DNA of 64,000 nt from CAZSSH01 sp964609825 (GTDB lineage Bacteria > Verrucomicrobiota > Lentisphaeria > Victivallales > Victivallaceae). This document shows positions 8,615 to 16,837 of the stretch, piece by piece. Positions within the stretch are counted from its first letter, which is position 1. Each line of letters starts with the position of its first letter. The notes under the pieces are model-generated. The model worked only from the letters and a program-made list of their open reading frames with translations. It had not been told where the DNA came from and did not search any database. The position numbers and the translations under genes are program-made. The DNA lies in the NCBI GenBank assembly GCA_964609825.1, contig CAZSSH010000009.1, positions 375,064-439,063 on the forward strand. The letters run 5' to 3'.

Positions 8615-8719
8615 TCATCCTTTCAAAAAAAAAGACCTCTGCACTTTGTGCAGAAGTCATCAGCGTCATTCGCGGTTCGGCAGTCCGGCTGCCGGGGAGC
8701 ACTTCATTCCCTTCATTTT
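8615..8719 (-). ncRNA. Structured leader with terminator: candidate ion riboswitch of the antiporter gene
   Basis: Transcription from the promoter at 8720-8748 gives a leader of about 100 nt. In order it holds: a GGGA/TCCC pairing; a 6-bp hairpin CGGCAG-CCGGA-CTGCCG (8678-8694); a small GCG/CGC hairpin (8663-8673); and an 11-bp terminator stem (8634-8658, one wobble pair) with a T9 tract (8625-8633). The ribosome-binding site begins right after the T tract. GAAGT (8701-8705) can pair with ACTTC (8653-8657), which is part of the terminator stem, giving an antiterminator. Size, gene context and ON-switch logic resemble the Na+-I (DUF1646) and Li+ (nhaA) riboswitch classes. I cannot assign a class from sequence alone. 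Confidence 0.65.
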
Positions 8720-8748
8720 AATATAGACCGGGATCGGACGATCTGCAA
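8720..8748 (-). promoter_or_regulatory. Promoter of the antiporter leader RNA
   Basis: On the minus strand, TTGCAG (8743-8748) and TATATT (8720-8725) are separated by 17 bp. It starts just past the stop codon of the MFS gene and uncouples the antiporter from the upstream operon. Confidence 0.65.
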
Positions 8749-8754
8749 GTTGTT

Positions 8755-9963
8755 TCAGTTGGTTTTTTCCGCTTTTTTTCGCCACGAGAGGTAAAAGAAG
8801 GGGAGCGCCGCCAGTTGCGCTGCGATCGAAAAAACGATCAGGTAGGGCACGGAGGCATCGTAAAGAATCCCCATCATCCAGCTACCGGCAAACAAACTGA
8901 TCCCGAAGGCGGTATGAAAAATCCCGAAGCCGGTCGAGCGGCTCTTTTTGGGGACGATAGAGGCGACCGCGGACTTGAGGACGGACTCTTGCGCCCCCAT
9001 GCCGATGCCCCACAAAACGACCCCGCACCAAAGCGCCCATGGCGTTGTCCCGCCAAAGATGAATAACGAAAACGGTGCGGCGATCAAGGTCGAAACCATC
9101 AGCGTCCGCAAGCCGAACTTGTCAAACAGCCAGCCGAAAAACAAGGCTGCAACGGCGTCCAGAAGCATGGCAAGGGCGTAAAGCAGCGGCAGGGTGTCGT
9201 GCGGGATCAGATTTTGCTTGGCGGCATGCATGGTGATGAGCGGAAAATCCAGAAACCCGAGCGAAAACAGCGAAATTGCAATCAAGTAAAAAACAAAGGC
9301 TTTGTCGATGGTGAGTTTGGCCGGATTGGCAATCTCGGGCTCAAATTTTTCCGGGTTGGGAAAATGGTACTTGGCCCAAAAGAGTAAAATAATCGTGATC
9401 ATGGCCGGGACACCCAAAATCAGAAAACACATACTGTAAGCGGAAAATTGATCCTGACCGCGCTTGAGCCACAATACCAAAAAGAGGATTATCGGCCCAA
9501 GCACCGCGCCGATCTGATCCAGAGCTTCCTGAATGGCGAACCCTTTTCCTACACCGTATTGGTTGGCGGCAAAAGACAGCACTGCGTCTTTAGCCGGTTT
9601 TTTGACCGCTTTGCCGAGCCGCTGCAAAACAATGAGCGCGCATGCCAGCATCCAGCCGCCTTGGGGGATAAGCGCCAGTGCCGGGATTGCCATGCAATCG
9701 ACGATGTAGCCAAGAATGGTCATGGTCCAATATTTGCCGGTCCGGTCGACAATCACCCCGGTGACCAGCCGCAGCGAGTACCCGAGGAAACCGCCGAGGC
9801 CGGAGATGAAGCCGATAGCGGCGGCCGAGGCCCCGGCCAAACTCAGATAGGCGCCGATAATGCTGGCCGCGCCTTCCTGAGTAATGTCCGAAAACAAACT
9901 CACCACCCCCATTAAAACAATGAAGGTGAGCGCGGTCTTTTTCATTTCAAATATTTTTTTCAT
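8755..9963 (-). CDS. MFS transporter
   Basis: The protein has 402 aa and about 12 predicted transmembrane helices. It shows typical MFS loop motifs such as VTGVIVDRTGKYWTMT between helices 2 and 3 and FGWLFDKFGLRTLM in the second half, which are versions of the G-x3-D-R-x-G-[RK] signature. Substrate is not evident; the overall form is close to efflux-type carriers of about 400 residues. The start at 9963 has only a weak ribosome-binding site, and a second in-frame ATG at 9945 is possible. It is the last gene of the long minus-strand envelope run, 51 bp after the DUF2079 gene. Confidence 0.88.
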   Translation of the reverse strand: MKKIFEMKKTALTFIVLMGVVSLFSDITQEGAASIIGAYLSLAGASAAAIGFISGLGGFLGYSLRLVTGVIVDRTGKYWTMTILGYIVDCMAIPALALIPQGGWMLACALIVLQRLGKAVKKPAKDAVLSFAANQYGVGKGFAIQEALDQIGAVLGPIILFLVLWLKRGQDQFSAYSMCFLILGVPAMITIILLFWAKYHFPNPEKFEPEIANPAKLTIDKAFVFYLIAISLFSLGFLDFPLITMHAAKQNLIPHDTLPLLYALAMLLDAVAALFFGWLFDKFGLRTLMVSTLIAAPFSLFIFGGTTPWALWCGVVLWGIGMGAQESVLKSAVASIVPKKSRSTGFGIFHTAFGISLFAGSWMMGILYDASVPYLIVFSIAAQLAALPFFYLSWRKKAEKTN

Positions 9964-10014
9964 GGATAAATCTTAATGGATCATGCCTTAATCTGAAACA
10001 TGGGTGAAATGTTT

Positions 10015-12126
10015 TTAGAGCAACACCGGTGTCACTGCGATGTTTTGGATTTGCGCATCGGCGGGGAGGGGGAGCGTGATCACATCGACCGAAAAGGGCG
10101 GGATTTTTTCGGGGGGAGTGAGTGCGTCGCCAAAGAATTTCTGCTCCTGATAAATGTTGCCGTTTTGGTCGGCGGCAGTGACCCAAAAGCCGATGAATTG
10201 GTCAAACGGTTTTAACTGGCAAATTGAGATTTGGAGACTGTCAGCCCTGCGCTGCACAGTGACGGCAAAAAATTCGTCATACGGGCTGTTAGTCTTTACT
10301 TTGTTGGGATTGCGCAAAAAATCGGACGGCGGAATGACCGGAAGTTTGGGCGGGACTTCGGTTTTGCGGCCCACTCTTTGGTAGACGTAAAAACTCCGCA
10401 GATTTTGATGTTTGTGCCACTTTAACTCCCACTCGTCGGAGTTGACAATAGCGCGGAGGTCGTCGGGGTTGGGATTGACGTAATGGCCGAGCCCGAAGGT
10501 CTTGTAGTCGCTGCCTTGATAAGCGAGACCGTGCAGCGGATTGCGGAACAAAAATTGCGGCGCCGTTACCTGATCGGCGGCGAGGGGGACATTGGCGGGG
10601 ACGATTTGCTTCATCTCCGCGGCCACATTGTCCACTTTTTGATAATTTTGCATCATCTGGTAGCGGTTTAAGGTGTGGCCGGCCTCGGCGTAAAACAAAT
10701 GGCAGATCGCCGCCGCCGCCAAAGTGCCGCCCAGCATGGCGCGCTTGATTGTCGCCGTGTCGGGCACGGGGAGACCGGCACCCAGCCACTTGGGCAGGCG
10801 TTGACCGGCTGCAACTCGCTGCAAACCCAAAATCATGGCGATGGCGAGCATGATGATGTTTTCCGTCTGATACTGCTGGATGATGTTGACGATCATCTCG
10901 CTGCCGCGCAAAAAGTTAAACACAACGATCAATGACCCGGCCAGCAGCAGCCACGGCCGGTTGAGGGCTGCGGGAAACACCGGGAGGAGGATCATGACCA
11001 CAAAAAAGAGATTGTTCCATCGCAAAATCTGGCTCCAAAAGGCTTCCGGGCGCATGACGGGCGAGAGCATGATGTCAAAAATGCCGTTGCCCAAACTCCC
11101 GTATTGGGCGTAAAAAATATACCCCTCGGGAGCAAATGCGGGGATGATCACCTTGGAGGCAAGCAGGAACGCTGCCGCGCCGATGGCGGCGTACGCGATG
11201 CCGGTCTTGCGCCGACCCTCGATAAAAGTGACGCAGCCCCAGCCGAACCAAAAGACGCCGATCGTTTCCTTGATCAGTAAGCTGTACAAAAAGATCGTAA
11301 AGGCGGTTTTGTAATGCCCCTTTTGGTAGCAGAGATAAAAGAGGATAAAAACGGGGATAAAAAGCAAAATCGCGTTAAACCCGTAAAACATGCATAAATT
11401 CATGTTGGACACTGACGGGTACAATAGCCAGACGACGGCGCAGCCGCAACTCTGCCACGGTGTCAGATCGACTTTACGAGCCAATAAATACAGCAGTAAA
11501 GCGCTTCCCCACAAGAGCAGGGCAACCGTGACAAACGCGGTGTAGGGCGACGGCATGAGTCCGTAAACAGGCGCAAACAAAAAGAAAAAGCCGGGCATAA
11601 AGTGTCCCTCTGAGAAGTTGGGCACCGGCCAACAGCCGCGCATGATTTCGCCGTGCCAGGTGTTGAGCGAAGTTTGCGCATACAGTCCCCAGTCGGACAT
11701 GATGAGAAACATTTTTTGATAAGCGTCAATCGATGCGGTGATCCCCGCCGCGCAAAAGGTGACAGTGAGAGCGATCGTGAGCGGTAACGCGTATTTTTGC
11801 GGCCAACGGAGATTGGAGCCGTAACCGGCGGCGAGCCAGCGGTACACGGTCAATGCTGAAGTTCCCGCCAAAAAGATGGCGCTCACTCTCGGGAAGGGCA
11901 AAAAGATCCAAATCAAGTTGAGTGCCATCGGCCAAAAAATTTGGCACAAATTTCGGGCGTCATCCTTTTTGGCAAGATAGATGACCATAAACAAGACGCA
12001 ACAGCCGATGGTCAAGTTTTGCTCCGAAAGGAGCGTCAGTCCAAACTTGATCAACGTGTCCGACCACGCGAGGCCGCTCGTGAGCAGCAGTAAAATGGCG
12101 CCGGTCCGGGCAAACGCTTTCATCAA
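10015..12126 (-). CDS. DUF2079 polytopic membrane protein
   Basis: This 703-residue protein has about 12 hydrophobic helices up to residue 470 and then a soluble region of about 200 residues. The loop containing MSDWGLYAQTSLNTWHGEIM and NFSEGHFMPGFFF matches the DUF2079 family, which resembles GT-C-fold glycosyltransferases. The acidic or polar residues in this first large loop could be catalytic, but the family's activity is not established. It lies 3 bp after lpxB and is probably cotranscribed, so a role in modifying an envelope glycan or lipid is plausible. The soluble tail is predicted to face the periplasm. Confidence 0.75.
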   Translation of the reverse strand: MMKAFARTGAILLLLTSGLAWSDTLIKFGLTLLSEQNLTIGCCVLFMVIYLAKKDDARNLCQIFWPMALNLIWIFLPFPRVSAIFLAGTSALTVYRWLAAGYGSNLRWPQKYALPLTIALTVTFCAAGITASIDAYQKMFLIMSDWGLYAQTSLNTWHGEIMRGCWPVPNFSEGHFMPGFFFLFAPVYGLMPSPYTAFVTVALLLWGSALLLYLLARKVDLTPWQSCGCAVVWLLYPSVSNMNLCMFYGFNAILLFIPVFILFYLCYQKGHYKTAFTIFLYSLLIKETIGVFWFGWGCVTFIEGRRKTGIAYAAIGAAAFLLASKVIIPAFAPEGYIFYAQYGSLGNGIFDIMLSPVMRPEAFWSQILRWNNLFFVVMILLPVFPAALNRPWLLLAGSLIVVFNFLRGSEMIVNIIQQYQTENIIMLAIAMILGLQRVAAGQRLPKWLGAGLPVPDTATIKRAMLGGTLAAAAICHLFYAEAGHTLNRYQMMQNYQKVDNVAAEMKQIVPANVPLAADQVTAPQFLFRNPLHGLAYQGSDYKTFGLGHYVNPNPDDLRAIVNSDEWELKWHKHQNLRSFYVYQRVGRKTEVPPKLPVIPPSDFLRNPNKVKTNSPYDEFFAVTVQRRADSLQISICQLKPFDQFIGFWVTAADQNGNIYQEQKFFGDALTPPEKIPPFSVDVITLPLPADAQIQNIAVTPVLL

Positions 12127-12129
12127 AAT

Positions 12130-13296
12130 TTACTCCTCTTTGACCGTGCCGCCCGCGGCCTGATAGCAGGCGATGGCGGCTTGCCGGGCGGCGCTGCTGC
12201 TCTGCGGAGTCAAGGTTTGTTTGAGCTTAATCATGTCACTTTCGACCTCGGCGCGGCGGCTGCCGCCGGGGAGGATGCGCTCAATCGCCGGGACGAGATT
12301 GGCCGGACAAAAGCGATGCTGCAAATACTCTTCAAACACGGTCTTGTCGGCAATGATGTTGACCATCGTAAAGTACCCGCGGTAGAGCTTTACCACCAGC
12401 GAGGCGAGCAAAATCGTCACCCAGTTGAGCTTGTAGCCGACCACCAAGGGGAGCCCGGCAATCGCCGACTCGACCGTTACCGTCCCGCTCGCCGCCAATC
12501 CGGCCGTTGCGCGCTGCTGCCAGTAGGGGGTGTCGCCGTAACTGATGACAACTTTGGGGGTTTCGGGGTGGGTTTCACAGTATTTTTGGTAAATCGACTC
12601 GCACAAGTCGGCAATTTTGGGTCGCGGCGCGGAGAGGAAAAATTTTAAATCCGGGTGCTGGGAGTGCAATGCCGTAATGGTGTCAAGCATCGGCACCAGC
12701 AAGCGGGTGATCTCCATCGTCCGGCTGCCCGGCAACAGGACGAAACTGTGCTCGTCGCGGGCAAGTGCAGGGTTGGTGCGCTCTTTGACGATGTCCAAAA
12801 GCGGGTGGCCGACAAACTCGGTCGGGAGCTTGGTTTTGGCAAAAACTTCAATCTCAAAGGGGAAAATCACCAGCATTTTGTCACAGATTTTGGCCAATAC
12901 CGGGAGCCGCCATTTGCCCCAGACCCACAAGTGCGGGGACACATACCAGACGACTTTGATTTTGTGAAAATGCATCATCAAGGCAAAGAGAAGATTAAAC
13001 CCGGGGTAGTCGATCAATACCACCGCGTCCGGGCGCTCGATTTTGGCCTGCCTGACGAGCTTAAAAAAGATGTGGACAAAGGTAAAGATGTGTTTCAACA
13101 CTTCAACCACGCCGACCACGCCAAGCTCGGTCGAGTCGACGCGGATGTCAACATTTGCCTTGATCATCTCCGGGCCGCCCATGCCGGCGACGGCGACGAT
13201 TTGGCCGTTTTGCTCGCCCAGGAGCCGCAACTCACGCGCCAGCTTGGCGCCGTAAACGTCGCCAGAGGCTTCCCCTGATAAGATCCATATTTTCAT
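12130..13296 (-). CDS. lpxB: Lipid-A-disaccharide synthase
   Basis: LpxB joins UDP-2,3-diacylglucosamine and lipid X into the lipid A disaccharide at the inner face of the inner membrane. The 388-residue length is normal. The N-terminus ILSGEASGDVYGAKLARELR, the GMGGPEM loop, LIDYPGFNLLFA, VWYVSPHLWVWGKWR and FVGHPLLD are characteristic family blocks. The usual YYVSPQVWAW sequence is slightly changed, without loss of core residues. Its ATG overlaps the dapB stop by one base (TAATG), so the two are translationally coupled. Its presence shows that the organism makes lipopolysaccharide. Confidence 0.97.
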   Translation of the reverse strand: MKIWILSGEASGDVYGAKLARELRLLGEQNGQIVAVAGMGGPEMIKANVDIRVDSTELGVVGVVEVLKHIFTFVHIFFKLVRQAKIERPDAVVLIDYPGFNLLFALMMHFHKIKVVWYVSPHLWVWGKWRLPVLAKICDKMLVIFPFEIEVFAKTKLPTEFVGHPLLDIVKERTNPALARDEHSFVLLPGSRTMEITRLLVPMLDTITALHSQHPDLKFFLSAPRPKIADLCESIYQKYCETHPETPKVVISYGDTPYWQQRATAGLAASGTVTVESAIAGLPLVVGYKLNWVTILLASLVVKLYRGYFTMVNIIADKTVFEEYLQHRFCPANLVPAIERILPGGSRRAEVESDMIKLKQTLTPQSSSAARQAAIACYQAAGGTVKEE

Positions 13297-14099
13297 TATT
13301 TGAGTCCGAGTACGTCTTGCATGTCATAGAGTCCAGCTTTGGCTCCGGCAAGGAAACGCACCGCCCGTACCGCGCCCTTGGCAAAGGTGTCGCGGCTGGA
13401 GGCTTTGTGCGTGAGTTCGACGCGTTCGCCGTTGATGGCAAAAATTACGGTGTGATCGCCCACCACGTCGCCGCCTCTTACGGCATGCATGCCGATCTCC
13501 TTTTTGGTGCGCGCGCCGACGATGCCATCGCGGCCGTGCCGGACGACTTCGTCATAATTCCAGTCATGCGCCTCGGCGATGACTTCGGCCAATCGTACGG
13601 CGGTGCCGGAGGGGGCGTCTTTCTTTTGATTGTGGTGCATCTCGACGATTTCGACATCGTAATCGGTCCCGAGGATTGCGGCGGCCTGTTTGGCCAGCTT
13701 AAAGAGAAGATTGACGCCGACGCTCATGTTGTACGCGAAAACGATCCGCCCGCCCGTTTGGGCCAGCTGTTTCAGCTCCGCTTTTTCCTCGGCAGTCAAA
13801 GCGGTAGTCCCGACCACCGCCGCGCAGCCGTGGCCGACGGCCAACCGGGTGTTTTTGACCACATCGCCGGTGGCAAAGTTGATGACCGCGTCCGAGTTGC
13901 GCAACGCGGCCTCAAGGTCGGCGGTGATGGCGACGTTGAGCTGGCCTACGCCGGCGACGATGCCCGCGTCCTGGCCGAGAAGCGGACACGCGGCATACTC
14001 GACGGCGCCCGAGAGTTTCATGTCTTTGGCCTCGGCGATGTTGGCAATGAGCAATCTTCCCATGCGCCCGGCGGCGCCGATTACGGTGACTTTAATCAT
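13296..14099 (-). CDS. dapB: 4-hydroxy-tetrahydrodipicolinate reductase
   Basis: DapB reduces hydroxy-tetrahydrodipicolinate with NAD(P)H in the lysine / diaminopimelate pathway. The 267-residue protein has the dinucleotide-binding loop VIGAAGRMGRLL (residues 5-16). The catalytic signature EMHHNQKKDAPSGTA holds the His pair and Lys. The C-terminal blocks HAVRGGDVVGDHTV and HKASSRDTFAKGA also fit. It sits between a secreted protein gene and lpxB in the envelope run; its product feeds peptidoglycan synthesis, which fits the envelope theme. Confidence 0.97.
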   Translation of the reverse strand: MIKVTVIGAAGRMGRLLIANIAEAKDMKLSGAVEYAACPLLGQDAGIVAGVGQLNVAITADLEAALRNSDAVINFATGDVVKNTRLAVGHGCAAVVGTTALTAEEKAELKQLAQTGGRIVFAYNMSVGVNLLFKLAKQAAAILGTDYDVEIVEMHHNQKKDAPSGTAVRLAEVIAEAHDWNYDEVVRHGRDGIVGARTKKEIGMHAVRGGDVVGDHTVIFAINGERVELTHKASSRDTFAKGAVRAVRFLAGAKAGLYDMQDVLGLK

Positions 14100-14120
14100 A
14101 AAAATTGTGTTTCCTTGTAA

Positions 14121-14969
14121 TTATTTGGCGTTAGGGTCGACGGTAAACGACCCGATGACGTAACTGTTGCCGCCGGGAGACGTGACGCCGTCACCCGTGC
14201 GCAACACGGGACGGGTCCCGTCCTGTGACCACATCCCGGCGGAGACGGTGTACTTGCCGGGGGCGAAACTATCCGGGATTTTGACCGATTTTTCGTAACG
14301 GAACGGCCCTTTCCAATCCGCTGAGGCGGTGTCCGCGGGGGCGGCGTGATCGTTTTGCAGCAAGACTTTGGCATCGCCTTCCTGACGGATGTGGACAAAA
14401 ATCTTGTAACTCTTGTCAAACGGTTTGGCAACTTCCCACGAGTACTCGATCTTGATCGTGCCGCCGGGGGCGACCGTTTCCGGGGTGATTTTGGCGGCTA
14501 AAATTTTGGTCGGGTATTTGGCCGAGGCGTCGACCGTAAAGGTCCCGATCAAAAAGCTGTTGCCGCCGCGCGAAACGGTGCCGTCACCCGTCTTTAAGGG
14601 GGCGCGGTCCTTGCCCGCATAGAGACCGGCGACAATGTCGTATTTGCCCTCAGGTATATTGTTGGGAACATTGACCGGGAGCTCATAACTGATGGGCCCC
14701 TGCCACTCGGCAGCGGCGGTGTTTTTTGGTAATTTGTGATCGGCGCCGAAGACGATTTTATTGTCTCCGGCCGGGCGGAAGTGGACAAAGGCTTTGTAGT
14801 CGAGCGTGTACGGTTTCTCGGCATCCCAGGCGTAAGCAATGACCATCTTGTCTCCCGGTGCGACGGTATCGGGTGTCACTTTGACAGGCAGAATCGTGGT
14901 GGTGGCTTCCTCGGCGCACAACGCGCCCAGCAGCATCACAGCTCCGGCAAAAAGGGTGGTTTTGATCAT
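14121..14969 (-). CDS. Secreted protein with two tandem copies of one beta domain
   Basis: ATG 14969 was chosen because AGGAAAGGAG precedes it; an upstream in-frame start would lie inside the preceding gene. The product (282 aa) has a signal peptide (1-18) and two repeats of about 125 residues. Both show the order VTPDTVAPGD / ITPETVAPGG, then a KAFVHFR / KIFVHIR strand, then WQGPISYE / WKGPFRYE, then PEGKYDIVAGLY / APGKYTVSAGMW, then GGNSFLIGTFTVD / GGNSYVIGSFTVD. An internal duplication is therefore clear. The fold looks Ig-like or beta-sandwich. Function is unknown; it may bind carbohydrate or envelope polymers in the periplasm. Confidence 0.8.
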   Translation of the reverse strand: MIKTTLFAGAVMLLGALCAEEATTTILPVKVTPDTVAPGDKMVIAYAWDAEKPYTLDYKAFVHFRPAGDNKIVFGADHKLPKNTAAAEWQGPISYELPVNVPNNIPEGKYDIVAGLYAGKDRAPLKTGDGTVSRGGNSFLIGTFTVDASAKYPTKILAAKITPETVAPGGTIKIEYSWEVAKPFDKSYKIFVHIRQEGDAKVLLQNDHAAPADTASADWKGPFRYEKSVKIPDSFAPGKYTVSAGMWSQDGTRPVLRTGDGVTSPGGNSYVIGSFTVDPNAK

Positions 14970-14994
14970 TTGGAGGCTCCTTTCCTGATTGTGG

Positions 14995-16824
14995 TTACAA
15001 ACCTGCAGAAGTCTTTTGGAATTCTTTGGGTAGATACATAATCGACTCGTAAATCCCGCCCGGAAATACCCGGACGTTTTTGTACTTGCCGTCAATCGCC
15101 GTCAACGTGTTGGGGACAAACATAAAGGTATAGGGTTGCTCGTCATGGAGAATTTGGCCGAGCTTGCGGGCGAGCTCGATGCGTTTATCCATGTCAAACG
15201 TCCGGCGCATCTCCTCCATCAATTGATCCGCCTCCGGATTTTTGAAACTCACATGGTTGCTGCTCCCCGGCAAATCGGCCTGACTTGAGTGAAAAATTTG
15301 GTACAAGTCAGGATCAAAACTTGATTGCCATCCGAGCATGCACACCTCAAAATTTTTCTCCTCCAGACGCTGGGTATAGACCGACCACTCGACGGCCTGA
15401 ATTTTCATATCCACTCCGGCCGCCGCCAGCGATTCCTTGAGGATCGGCAAAGTCCGCTCCTGCGTCGGGTGATTGGCAATTTGCAAAATGGTAAAAACGA
15501 ATTTTTTGCCGTCCTTCTCCAAAATTCCGTCGTGGTCAATATCCTCCCAACCGGCTTGCTTGAGAAGCGCTTTGGCTCGTGCGGGATCGTAAGGCCACGG
15601 AGCAAGCGATTGGTTGTAGTAGGCGCTTGCCGGGAAGTAGGGGCCGTTGGTAATTACGCCCAAGCCAAAGTAGACATCCTTGAGGATCCGCTCGCGGTCA
15701 ACCAGCATGGTGAGGGCCTGCCGCACGCGTTTGTCCTCAAAAAGCGGATTTTTTAAGTTGTAGCCGATGTAGCTGTACACCGGCGTCAGGTATTTGTACT
15801 TGGCGATTTCGCCGGTCTTGAATTTACCATCATTGGTCCGGTCGACCCACTGGTCGGGAAGCAGATTGAGTTGGTTGATTTCGCCCGTCAGCATCGCCTG
15901 AAAACGGGTATTGGGGTGCTTGATGATCTCATACGTGAGCATTTTTAAGGGTGGCATCGCCTGATAATTTTTGCCAAAATAGTTCTCAAAGCGCTCAAAA
16001 ACCACCCGCCGGTCCTTGTCCCAGCGGACAAACCGGTAGGGGCCGCAGCCGACGATCATCCGGTTGCGCACATGGTCGTCGTTGAACTGTTTGCCGTCAA
16101 ATTTGCCGCCGTAATCGTAAAAATGGCGGGGGAGCGGCGACAACCCGAGCGTCGAGGCGACCGAGCCGTAATACTCTTTGCTCCAGGTGACCACAAACTC
16201 GTAATCGTTGATGACCTCAACTTTTTCCAGATCCTGGTAATAAATGCGCAGCGGCTCGCAGTTGACCGCCGGGTCCTTGATGACATCGACCATAAATTTG
16301 AAGTCGTTGGCAGTGACTTCGACGTTCTTAAACTCTTTTTGGGTCACCGGGTCAACGAAGTCATGCCACAAAATCCCTTTGCGGAGCTTGATGTGATACA
16401 CTTTGTGGTCAGGCGAAATCGTCCACGACTCGGCCATCAAGGGCTCCCAGATTTCGGGCTTGGCATAATTGCGCTCGGCCAGTGTCGCCGAGCAAAGACC
16501 GTTGAATTGCGAGGCAGTGGCCTCATTGTTGACGATCGGATTCAGATTGGCCGTATCGGCGCTGATGGTCTGGATGAGTTCACCGCCCTCGGGAGCACCG
16601 GGGACGAAAAATTCGCGGTTGGCAAAGGCTTCGGCATTTGCGGAGGTAACCGCAGTCGCGGCGGCCGGGGCCGGAGCGCTGACGGCGGTATTGGCTATTT
16701 TATCCGGCAGCTTTAAGACGCTTTCGCGCAGCCGGTCGAGACTGTTGAGCCCGAGAATTCCAAAAAAGAGAATCTCCAGCGCAATCACGGTCAGCAAAAA
16801 TTTGACATAAAAGTGATTGTTCAC
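14995..16824 (-). CDS. Membrane-anchored ABC peptide/oligosaccharide-binding protein (SBP family 5)
   Basis: The 609-residue protein is an OppA/DppA-type solute-binding protein (SBP_bac_5). Family segments include the substrate-loop region GILWHDFVDPVTQKEFKN, MLKQAGWEDIDHDGILEKDG style text and FHSSQADLPGSSNHVSFKNP. Instead of a lipobox it has one uncleaved-looking transmembrane helix (residues 8-27) and an Ala/Pro linker (40-60), so it is probably tethered to the inner membrane from the periplasmic side. No permease or ATPase gene lies nearby, so it must share a transporter encoded elsewhere or act differently. It is 13 bp downstream of the LptF/G permease gene. Confidence 0.9.
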   Translation of the reverse strand: MNNHFYVKFLLTVIALEILFFGILGLNSLDRLRESVLKLPDKIANTAVSAPAPAAATAVTSANAEAFANREFFVPGAPEGGELIQTISADTANLNPIVNNEATASQFNGLCSATLAERNYAKPEIWEPLMAESWTISPDHKVYHIKLRKGILWHDFVDPVTQKEFKNVEVTANDFKFMVDVIKDPAVNCEPLRIYYQDLEKVEVINDYEFVVTWSKEYYGSVASTLGLSPLPRHFYDYGGKFDGKQFNDDHVRNRMIVGCGPYRFVRWDKDRRVVFERFENYFGKNYQAMPPLKMLTYEIIKHPNTRFQAMLTGEINQLNLLPDQWVDRTNDGKFKTGEIAKYKYLTPVYSYIGYNLKNPLFEDKRVRQALTMLVDRERILKDVYFGLGVITNGPYFPASAYYNQSLAPWPYDPARAKALLKQAGWEDIDHDGILEKDGKKFVFTILQIANHPTQERTLPILKESLAAAGVDMKIQAVEWSVYTQRLEEKNFEVCMLGWQSSFDPDLYQIFHSSQADLPGSSNHVSFKNPEADQLMEEMRRTFDMDKRIELARKLGQILHDEQPYTFMFVPNTLTAIDGKYKNVRVFPGGIYESIMYLPKEFQKTSAGL

Positions 16825-16837
16825 TTTGGGTGTCCTC

